Part shown: positions 12,527-24,125 of the stretch, in pieces
Layout: the number at the start of each line of letters is the position of its first letter
Position numbering within the stretch: position 1 is the stretch's first letter
DNA from: Miscanthus floridulus
Taxonomy: Eukaryota; Streptophyta; Magnoliopsida; Poales; Poaceae
Assembly (NCBI RefSeq): GCF_019320115.1
Contig: NC_089595.1
Span: 106,213,611-106,277,610, forward strand
Reading direction: 5' to 3'
Length of the DNA stretch: 64,000 bases
The notes under the pieces: generated by a model
The model's database searches: none
Seen by the model: the letters and a program-made list of their open reading frames with translations, nothing else
Told to the model about the DNA's origin: nothing
Program-made: the position numbers and the translations under genes

Positions 12527-13961
12527 CTCATGATCAAGGCAGCGGTAGAATAATGGATCTCGAGCATCCACTACCATAACCAACTTCATGGAAGAAAGAA
12601 AACGACAGTCAGCAATTTGCACAAGAAAGATGTTACTCTACAATCAGAATAGCACGAACATGACTGAGCACAGCAGAGTAGCATATTTCCAGAAAAATTA
12701 TACATAAGTGCCGACAAATAGACTGACGTTTGCAAGCTACACATCAAATCTGTGCATGTTACTTTCTTAGAGTACTTTAACAAATGGTCTAGTATGAGCA
12801 CACACTGAGACAAAAGGATTTGTAAGGCAACCAATAAAAAATACCAAATCCATAATGCTGACACTGACAATTCAGGTCAAGCATAAGTGATAGCTTACTA
12901 ATCACTGCATTTAAGAACTCTCCACAGCTATCTCCATATGTCAATATTCTTCTCGTATGGGGTAAAGACAAGATTATAATCCTGCTCCACTCTGCATAGG
13001 ACATTGCTAATCAGACTTACATACTCTAAGCATTAAATTGAAGAAATGGTGCTTCAAAATGCACTAAGCACTCCATGTCACATTTTACAACCAACACATA
13101 CTGTTATGTCTAAGAATGTAAGCCACATATTTAGATTATCCAGATGATAAATCTGTGACATAAAAGGTCCAAAAATAACCAAGCAATATACACGATAATG
13201 TCATCTTCAATCTCATAGGTTCACTTAACCCATGCGATACTTAGCCCCCCAAACATGTACTTCTACACGAAAATACGGTTCCACTAAACATTTCTAAGCA
13301 CAAAAACAACTGAGTAAGTAAAAGCATCTGAACCCAACCTCACAAGTTTCTTTCGCCACATCAGGAAATCCCACAGCTCATAAGCATCAAGCTCCTCACC
13401 AGTGATCTGACTATCACACAGCAATCTGCAACTACAATCACAGACGCAGGATTCCTAATCCAAGGAACAATTGCAAACAACACACAAACAACAACACGAT
13501 CAGAAATATACTCACGACCTAGGGACAATGGGGATGGTGGCGAGAAGCGCTTCCAGCTCCTTCCGTAGCGCTCGCCTCTCGTCGCCCGTCTCCCCCATCG
13601 CATCCCTGTGCGTGCGCGCAACCAACCCAACCCGATTAGCATCCACAATGAGGGAACACGCAAATTTAGCAACACCGACAGCACGAGAGGCGGGAGTTCA
13701 TTTTCCCCCACGGAGGGCGGTGGGGGAGGGAGGCGGGAGCTCACGGCGTGTCGATGAGGAGGTGAGTGTTGTCGGAGGAGACGGATGCCACCACAACGAG
13801 CTGGTTGGCCCCCACAGCCCGCTGCAGCACGACGTCCATGTCGCTGACGTCGAGCGGCATCGAGCTCGCAAAGGGAAGCGCCTCGCCCCTCTCCGTGGCT
13901 GTCGCCCCCATCGGCGCCCCCCGAGCCGCTCGCTCTTCGCCTTCTCCTTGCCGCTCGCCAT
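12527..13961 (-). pseudogene. LSG1: Fragment of an LSG1-like nucleocytoplasmic GTPase gene (five exons, broken)
   Basis: Minus-strand exons line up with the N-terminal half of LSG1, the circularly permuted GTPase that releases Nmd3 from 60S subunits. Exon 1 (13745-13961) has MASGKEK and DVSDMDVVLQRA. Exon 2 (13516-13605) has DERRALRKELEALLATIPIV. Exon 3 (13339-13425) has ITGEELDAYELWDFLMWRKK. Exon 4 (12899-12991) has VFTPYEKNIDIWR-stop-LWRVL. Exon 5 (12527-12583) has VMVVDARDPLFYRC. Splice phases for exons 1-4 agree. Damage seen: a frameshift in exon 1 between MASGKEK and the DVSDMD frame, a TAG for the invariant Gln in IWRQLWRVL, and a lost exon 4/5 junction. The GTPase G motifs and C-terminus are missing. 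Confidence 0.88.
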
Positions 13962-14352
13962 CACTTCGCGCCCGTGGCCGATTCCCAAACCCCTGCGAGA
14001 CGCCAACAGTGGGTGGGAAGCCATACTTGATTGAAGGATTTGGGGGAGACATATGCGATAGAGGAGGAGGGAGGAAGAGAAGAATACTCACCTGCGGGCG
14101 GACAAGGGGCGGACGAGGTCACCTCTCCGAGAACGTCAGAGGGGGGGGGGGGCGGAGCGGCGAGGTCGCCTCTCCTACTAGAGAGCAACGGAGGGAAGGG
14201 GCGGTGCGGCGAGGTCGAGAGGGCGTCGGACAAGACAATGGGGAAAGGGGGAAATCAGATAGGCGTGACTCCCAAAAATTAAACAGTGGCGTCGACATCC
14301 AGACCCCACATGACAGAGACACAAAGTAACCAGCACAGATCGGGCATTCCAT
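13962..14352. other. GC-rich leader of the LSG1 fragment
   Basis: A GC-rich stretch with a G13 run near 14136-14148 lies just upstream of the LSG1-like start and probably derives from the parental 5' leader or promoter. ORFs of up to 187 codons on both strands here are composition artefacts, with no family match on either strand. Confidence 0.4.
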
Positions 14353-14940
14353 TCTTTATCCTGCGGCCAGAAAATCCATGTGCTAACAAACCAAGAAATA
14401 CATATGTGTCCTATAGCATTCCTGTTTAAATTAATACAGGTACTAGCTAGTGTTGGTTGGTGCTTAACCGCTTCAGTTGTTATAGACTGGAAACTAGTTC
14501 TTCCTGCTACTGGGTCGCTTGGATAGATTGATAATAAGAATCATGAACGATTGAGTACCTTCCCGTTTTTGCACTATTAATTACTCTGCGCAAATCTTTT
14601 GCGTATTTGGAAAAAAAAAACTCTTATCCATTTTTAAAAAAAATATAAATAATACAGAGGTTCTAGCTTTAAATCTCTTCAAAAGAAGAGACATGAGTCA
14701 CATTTATCATGAATACAACCCAGATCTACATAGTTATTACTCCTGGAGGCGAAGTGAAGTAGCGGAAAAAAAAATTACTTTGGCGTGAGCGGGTTCTGTT
14801 TTCAGTCTGGAACTGCGATTTGTAAGCCCAGAAGAACTGCTTTGAACGTCACTTTGGTCATTGGGCCATCCATGTAGACACACCTGAAATGGTTGGAAGG
14901 AAAAGATGAAAAGCCCAAAAGGTGATGGGTAGGATAAGCC
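14353..14940. other. Intergenic, nothing recognised
   Basis: AT-rich sequence with short homopolymers. No gene, RNA gene or mobile-element terminus was recognised. Confidence 0.4.
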
Positions 14941-14944
14941 TAGC

Positions 14945-15165
14945 TGTAATAAGAGCATGTTTGGCCAGGCTCGCTACGGCTCCGGCTCTGTTGTGTCGTG
15001 TAGCGTGGAGCCGGAGAAGCCTAGGAAAGGCAGCTTTGCTGGCTCTAGAGGTAAAGACGAAAGGAGTCGGAGCCACTTTGCTTGCGCTACATGAACGTAC
15101 AGGAGGGCACAGTAGCACGCGGAGCCGGAGCCGCCCAAAAGACTGCCTAACTGTAAAACAAACCA
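14945..15165. mobile_element. MITE-like element with GGAGCCGGAGCC arms
   Basis: The left part reads AGAGCATGTTTGGCCAGGCT followed by CGGCTCCGGCTC; the right part has GGAGCCGGAGCCG followed by CCCAAAAGACTGCC. The arms are imperfect inverted repeats, as in a common grass MITE group with GTTTGGC ends. Boundaries and target duplication are unclear, so the call is tentative. Confidence 0.45.
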
Positions 15166-15273
15166 ATTACCAAAGCTAAATATGCCTACTTGTTTTGTTG
15201 AATCCGTTTTAAGCAAATTTTGAAAATAAAACAAAAAAACGGCCCCGTGCGTCTTGTAAGAGAGAAGAGGATG

Positions 15274-16628
15274 GCAATTTACCTATACAAGCCCGCGGTG
15301 GTTTCCCGAAGGAACCACCGTCCACGTCCCCCAAATTGTTTCGTCCGTCCGATTCCCGCAACGAGTGGCTCAGATTGCTTCCGCCGGATATTGCTAGGAG
15401 CGGATTCTCCTCATTCTCCGCAGCTTCTCCGGCTTCCACAGCTTCTCGCCCGAATCTAGACAGCCAAATATATACCCAACTTCTAATTCTCCTTCCAGAC
15501 GCTTCTTCCCCTCCCCCGACGTTTCTTCCCGACCCCGACGCCCCTTCTCCCGCAGGCGTCGCCTCTGCCGCGTCCGCCACTTCTCCCGCTGCCACGACGA
15601 CGGTGGCTGCGACCGCCCTCCTCCTCCTCCCCCCCCTCGCGTCATCCCGGCCGGCCCCCCACTGCCGGCTCACCGCGACAGGTGCTGGCGAGGAGCGACG
15701 GCGCCCCCGGGCTGCAAGCGCGGCGCCGCGCGCGTGCCCCGCCGGTGGCCGCCACCGCCACTGTGCCGAGCGAGCGGGCCTCGCCGGTGGCCGCCCACGT
15801 TGCTGCCCCCCGGCGCTGCCTCCTCCCACCGTTTCGCGCCTGCTGCTGTGCTCCGCGAAACCCTAGCGCTGCGGCCGAGCAGGGCGGCGGTGGCGGCAGA
15901 CCCGCGGCGAACGGCGCCCTGCGACGCGGCGCAGCGTGGGCAGGAACCGTCGGTTCCCGCGGCCGTGCCTGCCCGTTCCCCACTGACACCGCCGCGGGCT
16001 GGAGCCGGTCTGCTTCTCTCTTTCTCGCTCTCTCTCGCTCTCCGGGGCGGCAGCTCTAGCACCCGACACCCTGCAACGTCGGGTCCCTGCGCGCATGTTG
16101 TGGATCTGGGGAGTTCGCTCATCGCCCCTGTGTGCTCCTCTTTGTTGGCTTCTGTTGGAGTGAGTAGCGATGGGGATTTTGTCCCTATTGCTGCACTCTA
16201 TGGTTCTTCTGTCACCATCTCTTTCAGAATCGGGACACCCACTGTTGCATGTCCTGTATGCTGGATTGTTGATGACAAATCGAACAATCATCTTTTTGCA
16301 TATATTTTTAGAGCTGGAATTGCTGAAGCAATATGATTATGACTTTGTAGGTAGTTCCTATAAGGTTGTTATAGCATCTTTGTTGAGCACGAACACTAAT
16401 TAAATTTGAGGTGTTGTGGAGAGACCTAAAAGGCATTCGCCTTTGGTAGATTAATTTGCATGCTCTTGTCTTACTACCACAGTCAGTTGGCCTCCTTTCC
16501 TTTCCTTTCCATCTTACAATAAGTTCAGCGCATCTTCATCTTCGCTTTTTCTCTTTTGTGAGTGTAGAATTATCGGTGCCTAATTTATTTTAGTACTATA
16601 ATTTGTGTTTACCAAAATAAACTACCTA
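15274..16628 (+). other. Helitron A 5' segment, GC-rich, no supported gene
   Basis: The C/T-rich then GC-rich sequence resembles the 5' leader and first exon of a grass gene and parallels 46273-46930 in Helitron B. Overlapping ORFs of 100-206 codons exist on both strands at 15209-16336 but none shows a family signature. It could be a captured promoter/first exon. Confidence 0.45.
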
Positions 16629-16633
16629 CATTG
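16629..16633. repeat. Target-site duplication CATTG (left) of the LARD
   Basis: CATTG precedes the left LTR and recurs exactly at 28215-28219 after the right LTR, the 5-bp duplication expected of LTR-element integration. Confidence 0.95.
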
Positions 16634-19600
16634 TGTGGCAGAACCGCCTAATCTAATGCCTCACAGGAGTGCTTGTCTTCCATTAGACACTAAGCACTCG
16701 AGGGAGAACACTAAATTACTCGATTCCGTCGGACACACCCCAGGGGAGAACCCGAAAATCCACATTTTTACCACCAGAATCACAAATGAGAGAATAAAGC
16801 TTACATTATTCGTAACCATTTCTTACATCACTTTTAATATAACATCAGAGTATAATATTTATTAATGTAATAGCAGAATGAAATCATGTTATCAGAGTTA
16901 TAAACAATTTAATTAAACAGCGGAATAGAACATGTGAACAGAGTTACAGCAGAAATAGACCTCTATTAATGACATGATGAAGTATTGATATATATAGACT
17001 ACGGCAACAGATTATGAAACTTTCATTTATAAAAGTATTTGGTGAGAGTTATAAATAACAACTACGATCGTAGCGTAAAGGAAATCCTCTCTGAGCCCAC
17101 CAGGAGGAATCCACACACAAAGGTCAGCTCAAGCCTCCACCTGTTACCTGCAACAGGAGGAATAAAACCCTGAGTACTCAATTGTACTCAGCAAGACTTA
17201 CCCGATAGAAGAAAAGAAAAGACTCCAAGGATATGCAAGGCCATCTGGCTTGTGGGTTTATTGCATTTGCAGGAAGCATTACTAAGTGTGCGTCCTTATA
17301 TTTGATTTTTATTAATAGCCGCATTGGTTCGTTAACTAACCATTCTATGTAAGCACCTGTGCTACTTTCAAGCAAGTGGTAAGCAATCAGATTTCCTTTG
17401 TCCATCTTCCATCTTTCATCTTTCAGTTCTTACTACGATGCTAAACCGTAGACAAGCCGTACCGGATAGCCCGGCGATTCGCGAATCAATGCCCCCAGCT
17501 GGGTACCCCGAAAACACACGCCCCGCTTGTACCCCAGGCACCAGCAGGACCAACCCATCACTCTCCTGTCCCGGGTGTCCAGGTCCCCGTCCAAACTGGG
17601 ACTCCAAGCCCCCACCCCTGAGTCCCGGACTCAGTGCGGCGCAAGGACCTCCTCCACCAAAATAAAACCCTGACAGTCGGTCCGGAAAGAGCCGGATCCG
17701 CGACAAGAGAGCAACAAGCTTTCCAAGCGCCCATACACAAGTATGTGCTCGGGATAATAAGTCTGTGACCTGCCTAGAGTCATATGCACGATCGGTCCTT
17801 AACCGACCAGACAGGGAGAAATGGTGTAACCAAGCTATGACCCGCCTCCGCGGCGACACAACTTCTTACACCCACCAATACCCAAACCATATCCCTGCCC
17901 GGTCATCATTTTCCTTTCCAATATTTATTATTTTCCAAGTGATAGTAATCCAATAATATATTTCCTATCTCTCGCGAGTGACAGGCAATCACTCGACTTC
18001 TACCGGAGTCCTGTAGCATAGCATTCTACACGATCCTGTCATACTAGTAAGACTTATAGGAATAAAGATATATATGCAAGTGGGTTTCATTCAACTCCTT
18101 AACTTAATGCACAAATATTATTTAAACTGCAGAAAGTAGGGGTTATGCACCGGGGCTTGCCTGGGTAAGATATATTAAAAAGTTAGTATCTGCATCTTCA
18201 GATCATCCACCAGCAGCTGGATAGAAAGCCCATTGCATCATCTCCTGGAGAGAATACCAGTACACCATCTTCGGATTCCCAATCATCCTTCGATCGATCT
18301 GTTGATTCGTCATCGTACCTATATGATATGCATGCGATGCAAATGCGAAGACGTAATTAATCAACTGCAATCGTGACTCGTAAAATACGACGTACGCCTC
18401 TCGAGTTAACGGGCTAGTTCTAACGCTGGTCTACGTATCCATGTTGTCGAATAAGACGTTATTTCCCAACAACTATTTTAGTTATATAAACCGACAGTGT
18501 TTCCATATTTTATTCTATCAATTTAATCCTTATTCGCAATAAAGTATCATTATCTATCTAGCAAACTAATTATTATTTAGCTACAAAAATTATAGTGAGT
18601 AGATAATAATATTAGTAGTTTACTGTCAAGTTTTTAGAGTCAACACTATTACCGATTTATCCCGGAATTTCCTACAAGTTCACCTTTTAACAATATTAAG
18701 CATTTTAAAATAATTAGAGCAACCCTAAAAACTTTTTGAGTCTATGTGAACAAAATACATTACTAGGTAGATTATGATTTTATGAGACTAACAAAACTAG
18801 TTTGACATTTTTACGATTTTTCTATGATTCACTACTAATTTTACAAGTTTATTTCCAACTAAATTAACACAGGCTTTTAGAAACGAACAGAGCCAGCGAA
18901 CACGCGGCCACAGCGTGGCCCGGGACCGATGCTTCGGCCCGCAGACACGCGCGCGGCCCAGGCGGCACTCGGTCGGCCCAGGCGCGACATGGGGGGGGTC
19001 AGCGGCCCAGGCGCAGGTGGTCCAAACCGGCCCAGCGAGCGCGGCCAGGCCAGCAGCGCGGAAACGGGCCGGCCAGGCAAGCGGCCCAAAGGCACGGCAG
19101 CCCAAGGCGGACGGCGCGCGGCAGCGGCAAAGGCGCAGGCGGCGCGGGCAGCGACCCACCAGCCAGCCCACGCGGCCAAGGCGGCTGGTTCTACAGGGAC
19201 AGCCCACGCGGCCAACGCATCACCTTCTCCTACCAAATCGCGAGCAGAGTAGAGGAACGAGCGTCGAGCCTCACCGACGGCCGGTTCGGCAGAGAAGGGC
19301 GCCACGGCGACGACGGACGGCCAGCCCCAGCGCGGGTCCCTCCGCGACCCCAAGGCGGCCGCTGCACGGCCGGAGGTGGTGCCAGGCGTCAGGGCCACGC
19401 ACCGCGGCGGGCGTAGAGCAGAGGAGCGCCGATGCGGAACCGATTCGATGGAGTCGCCACCGGCAGCGTCAGCGCGGGACATTGCGGGCTCGGGCGCTGT
19501 GCGAGAGAGGCAGGGCGATGGCGGGACGGCGCAGGTCATCGGCGGTGCGACGACGGTGAACGCGCGGGGGAGGAGTGCGCGGTGGTGCTGCACACGGAGA

Positions 19601-20722
19601 TGCGGAGAAAGAGGGGAGGGGCACCGGTGCTTCACGGCCCAGGCGCGCGGGTGTGGTACTGCAGCTCGTGCATCGGGAGCAGGGGGAGCCGCAGCGGCCT
19701 CAGGCGCGCTGCACCGCAGAAGCAGCGAGCCGTAGGACAATGGCGGAGCAGAGCCGCGCGCAAATGCTAGACGGCCACGGCGGCATGGCTCTCCAGGCGC
19801 GGTGACCCACAGTGGTGGCGCGCGCACTCGAGGAAGAAGGCGCGGGCCGGGACGGCGCGTGCTCGGCCGCTCGGAAGCTCGGCCGGAGAGGAGGGAGCGG
19901 CCGAGATACACGGGAGGCAGAGCTACGCGCGGGTCGCGGCCATGGCGTGCCGCGGCTTGCGTGTGCCCGCGCGAGGAGGGACCGGCACCGGACGGCGCGG
20001 GCCCGGCGGGCGCGAGGCACGGCGCGGAGGAGCAGCCCTGGCGGGTGGTGGCGGTCATGGCCCAACGCTGCGGGACTACAGCAATGACACGAGACCGTGG
20101 GGTTCGCGCTTGCCCGCAACGGACCGAGCGACGAATGGTGTAGGCGGTTGGCAGCCGGAGTGAAAGAGAGAGCAGAGATGGCAGAGAAGAGCGGCACAAA
20201 GAAAAAGGATGAGAAGAAATGAAGACACGCTGAGACAAGGAATCGGGCAAGCAGCGGGGACAGGAAAGGACGGCGATGCAGTTAGCTCGGCCAAAACTCA
20301 TTAAGGCAGTGCAGAGACCGTAGTGGCAGGGAGGACGTGGGAAGTAGGCCAGGCAACAGGGACGCTGTCAATCGAGAGACAAGCATGCAGCACGGAAGCT
20401 TGGCGGATGCAAACATATGCGTGTGCATATATATATATATATCGTTCTACTTATTAATGGATTTTATTTGTACAAATTACTTTTCATGCTTAATCTAACC
20501 GGACAAACCGTCCGCTAGCATCGTCGTTCGACCTTCCCAATTATTTCTACGCACTACGTAATTTAACTTAAGCGTTTATTTGAGTCCACCAAACTATGTC
20601 ACCTGGGATTCGCTTTCGCTTCACGTATGTTCTAAATCAAAATTTCGAGAAACTCGTTTCGAAAGTTTTATTTGGACCTAAATCGCGGCGCTAAATAAGA
20701 TCGTAACACCGAGGGTGTTACA
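16634..20722 (-). repeat. LARD 3' LTR (left copy)
   Basis: On the plus strand it begins TGTGGCAGAACCGCC and ends GAGGGTGTTACA; it has the same length as the right copy. Reading in LTR sense it opens TGTAACACCCTCGGTGTTAC, which contains an inverted repeat (GTAACACC/GGTGTTAC). The middle (18877-20301) is very GC-rich and open for 474 codons in sense. Confidence 0.95.
18877..20301 (-). other. 474-codon ORF in the GC-rich core of the LTR, probably non-coding
   Basis: It starts MSFGRANCIAVLSCPRC and is rich in Ala, Arg, Pro and Ser, as expected from the 70-percent-GC-style composition. The other LTR (26369-27793) keeps the same ORF with three amino-acid differences. No domain is recognised. Overlapping ORFs in other frames argue that openness reflects composition, not selection. 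Confidence 0.4.
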
Positions 20723-20740
20723 ACCAACCCCCCTTAAAAA
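20723..20740 (-). other. Polypurine tract of the LARD
   Basis: On the minus strand TTTTTAAGGGGGGTTGGT directly precedes the 3' LTR start TGTAACACC, the expected place for the plus-strand priming purine tract. Confidence 0.75.
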
Positions 20741-22512
20741 GAATCTCGTCCCGAGATTCGAAACTGGGAGCAGAAAAGGGGAAACACGGTTACATTCCAT
20801 AGATCAGGGACTACACGAAAGATTACACGACTTCGAATACTAAGCCACACGGAGATCTAGGGATACATGGTTAAGAGCAACTTGATACAACCAAGACCTA
20901 CTCCCAAAGTCGGGATAGACGAGGGCAATGGAGAAATAACAAGATAATGATTATCCAAAACATGGCGTAGCACCAACAAATCCAGAAACAGTCGACTGAG
21001 AAGTAAAACATCGCTAACCCTAAGATTGACTACCCAAAAAGGGAATTTGAACTTCTTCGACGAACCAGATCCTTTCTTCTCCTCAGATTACACCATCACC
21101 TCAGACTGACGAACCTAGCTTCACAATGTCGACTGGATTTCGTAGCTCCGCTCAGAATGAGAGGGGAATGGGGATGAAGAAGAGCAAGGACCAAGGGCAT
21201 CTTATATAGGCGAACGGAGGTGGAAAAGCAACACACCGGAGGCTATTGCGGCGGGGATGGGATACACAGATGGTTCATGCTGTGGGGATAAGCACAACCA
21301 TGGTGTGCTTCCTGCGCAAGCGGCGGAGGGGGAAATAAAGGAGAGTAGAGGGGGTCCACTCGACGAGGCAGGCGTGCGGGCGGTCGTGTCACCAAAAGAA
21401 GAAGGAAAAGAAAAAGAAATGGGGGGGGGGGGGTCCGGTACGGGGACGAGGCGCGAGAGTCGGGAGCCGACCGGATGCTAGAAAAGGAGCAACGCATAGT
21501 GCACAAAGACGGTGTGCACTGCACGATGCCGCGGTCACGCGAAAATGGGACAATAATGGACCCGACATCGACGGCGTTCGTAGGGCACGCAGCGAAATAA
21601 CCCGGCATGCGTAGCACGGTCAACTAAGCACAGGGCTTGGGGCAAAACGTCCACTCTGACTTTTGCAACTACTCCCGACCATCCACTGCTGACCTTCCTT
21701 GACCACATCCGTCTTTTCTGTAAACCCAGATCATGTCATACTTCCTTTCTCCAAACCATCTCCTTTTTACCTTGAAAGACACTTTTGCATCCCCATTATG
21801 GATTTCCCGTTTGAACACCCGAACATTTTCAAGGAGAAAACTTTAAAACAAAACAGTACGGCGGTGTAACTTGGTAAAGGTACTTGGTTAACAACCTCGA
21901 TACCAGCGCGTGCCGAGCAGCGTCACATGTGGCAGCTGTTCCACATGGAGCCCTCGGTTTCGTCGCGGCACCATAAGCTTTTAACCAGGCAACTATCACC
22001 AACTTACACGCCATGAAGGTAGTGGGGTCATAGACCACAGAGTAAGGGGGTATCGCAAGGGAAAAATTCAACAACAAAGGTTTCCCTCCACAACAAGGGA
22101 CAAGGAATTCAAATCCAACGACGGATTTGTTTTAAAAAGATTCAAGTGTTCTGTTGGGACATCCAAAGTTAGTCGATACAGTGTCCAATAACATCCAATC
22201 ACGGCTGATCTGCTTGGCATCTGAATGACAACTTCTCTTGTAACCCGCTTAATATCGCCCTTGAAAACTTGGAGCACGTCTAACGAGACTTTAAGTAAAT
22301 GGACGCAATAAACACCGCGAAATAATTAAAATGCATGTTCCAACGATCTTACACGGGTACAACGTACAGGCATTCAGGCTCACATTCACGACATAGCATT
22401 CACCTACGGTCGGACGATCTCAACAACGACGGACGATAACAACGGCAAGAGTACAATACAGGGGGACAACAACGAAAAACACTACTACTACAGGTACAAC
22501 ATCCCAAGGCAA
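20741..22512. other. LARD internal region, non-coding half
   Basis: No gag or pol motif on either strand. A G12 run lies at 21421-21432. ORFs of 70-126 codons lack features. This untranslated stretch follows the element's only ORF and may hold packaging or dimerisation RNA structure, which is inference. Confidence 0.6.
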
Positions 22513-23397
22513 CTAATCTACATCCTCGCGGGGCAACGACTGAGCGAGAGGAATCAAGGGTTCGACTTCTAACACTTCCGAGGGTGGAGGTGCTGGTGGT
22601 GCTGCAACACTGGTTCTTCTTCTCTCTGGCAGGTGGATAGGGACCCCTTCCAAGATCGGGGCATCCTGCCTTCCAGCAGCCAACGTCCTCCGTTCGGCCC
22701 TGGTGACAAGATAGGCCACCCGCAGCTGATGAACATGCCGGTCTTCGGCTCCCTTTAGAGCTTCCTCCATGGCAGCCTCTCGGCTCTCAGCAGCTGCAGC
22801 GCTGGCATGCGCGTCAGCGAGCTGCACCTGGAGCATCCGGTTGAAGATCTCAGCTTCCTCGGCACGCCGAAGGCACGCCCTCAGCTCCAAGGCTTGACGG
22901 TCGTACTGCTCATCTAGAGCGAGCAGGTACGTGGTCAAGTGCACCACGGTGGGACTGTCCTCTTGCACATCCCGTCCTTGCAAAGCCTCCATGCGAGCCC
23001 TCCATGCCTGTCGATTCTTGTCCAAAGGAGGAAAGAATCGCATGGGGGTACGGGCAATAGGTTCTTCATAGATCTGGCAGAGGTACCGCAAGGCTTTGCG
23101 GGCCACGACCTGGTAGGTGTCGACGAAGCGAAACCCGGTTGAGGTCACACTCCAGGCTTTAGTGAGGTCAGGGAACTCTTCACTCTTCTCGATGTAGACG
23201 GTAACCTCACACCGCTCGGTGCCATGCTCCTCATACTCACGGCCCTCATACTCGGGGCGATCATTGACTCTGAGCTTTTGCAGGGTGGCATGCAGGATTC
23301 TGGGAAAACCCTCAACATTCAGGCAGTAGGTGCTAACCCAGGCTCCTGCCATCTCTGGCGGTGGTTGCAAGGAAGGCTGAGTGAAAAGCTGGCTCAA
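22513..23397 (-). CDS. LARD-encoded protein of unknown function with C-terminal coiled coil (294 aa)
   Basis: The single long internal ORF runs in element sense, 0.73 kb after the primer site. The N-terminal half (about residues 16-140) looks globular: MAGAWVSTYCLNVEGFPRIL, then VARKALRYLCQIYEEPIA. Residues about 155-245 are Ala/Glu/Arg-rich with heptad-like spacing (LRACLRRAEEAEIFNRML, AAAESREAAMEEALKGAE), suggesting a coiled coil. The tail is Pro-rich. There is no zinc knuckle, protease or RT motif. It could be a gag-like packaging factor, a captured host gene or a family-specific protein. The first Met is chosen; MAGAW at residue 16 is an alternative. The uninterrupted frame in a very young element fits a functional protein but does not prove one. 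Confidence 0.65.
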   Translation of the reverse strand: MSQLFTQPSLQPPPEMAGAWVSTYCLNVEGFPRILHATLQKLRVNDRPEYEGREYEEHGTERCEVTVYIEKSEEFPDLTKAWSVTSTGFRFVDTYQVVARKALRYLCQIYEEPIARTPMRFFPPLDKNRQAWRARMEALQGRDVQEDSPTVVHLTTYLLALDEQYDRQALELRACLRRAEEAEIFNRMLQVQLADAHASAAAAESREAAMEEALKGAEDRHVHQLRVAYLVTRAERRTLAAGRQDAPILEGVPIHLPERRRTSVAAPPAPPPSEVLEVEPLIPLAQSLPREDVD

Positions 23398-24111
23398 AGG
23401 AGAAGCTAAGCGAGCTAAAGTGTGCTGAGTGGTGGTACCAATGGCTAAGCCAGGCTCTACTTATAAAGGTGGAGCGTTCAGTGGTCCTGGCGCGGTTCAC
23501 TAGGGTTCCCGCGCGAAATCACTATGGTGGATTGACCAAATTCCGCGCGTTGGAGGCGAGCGACGTGCGATGCCATTACTGACTAGTACGACTGCAGGGC
23601 AAGGGTCCGACAAGAGCGCAGAAAGGGGTACAGAGAGACGTGGGTCACGACCGGCGTGAACCACGGGCGAACGCGAAACACAAAGCCATAGTGTAGACCT
23701 AACTCTAGGACAGGGACGAGTCAGACATGCACAATACGATACGCGTGACACCTATAGATGGCGTATCTACCAGCAATACAAGCGCTACAATGCACAAACG
23801 GGGTATGCATGAATGCACGTCCTATACGTCCTTTCACTGTTGCCACATATAGGGCAACCGTTCTCAGATTTTTGGCACATCGTTCTCTCCCTGTAACTAG
23901 TCGATACTATCGAACTATGCTCGAGTCAGTGTACCTGCAGAAACTTGATTAAGCCTATCTAAGTCAGCAGAGTGCCATCTATCCTGGATACATAACCATA
24001 GTAATAGGGCTACTTATATAACTTCGCATATAAACGCCCTAACTTTTTGCAACAATGGGTTGTCAAATTTTTATTTAGAAAAGGTTTTTGAAGCTTTATT
24101 TCCTCATTTAT
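23398..24111. other. LARD leader between primer site and ORF
   Basis: About 0.7 kb with no supported ORF, corresponding to the untranslated leader of the element's RNA. Confidence 0.6.
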
Positions 24112-24123
24112 GCTCTGATACCA
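24112..24123 (-). other. Primer-binding site (initiator Met tRNA type)
   Basis: The minus strand reads TGGTATCAGAGC two bases inside the right LTR, the standard plant LTR-element site complementary to the 3' end of initiator Met tRNA. It fixes the right LTR as the 5' LTR. Confidence 0.92.
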
Positions 24124-24125
24124 CC

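Noticed and set aside
13471..14329. Two 187-codon plus-strand ORFs
   Set aside because: They overlap LSG1-like exons on the other strand and GC-rich leader; reading is Arg/Ser/Pro-rich with no domain.
15209..16336. Overlapping ORFs of 150-206 codons on both strands
   Set aside because: All frames are open because of GC content in the Helitron 5' leader; none has a recognisable motif.
18915..19559. 214-codon plus-strand ORF in the LTR (and its twin at 26407-27051)
   Set aside because: Antisense to LTR transcription, Arg/Gln-rich, and overlapped by other open frames in the same GC-rich core.
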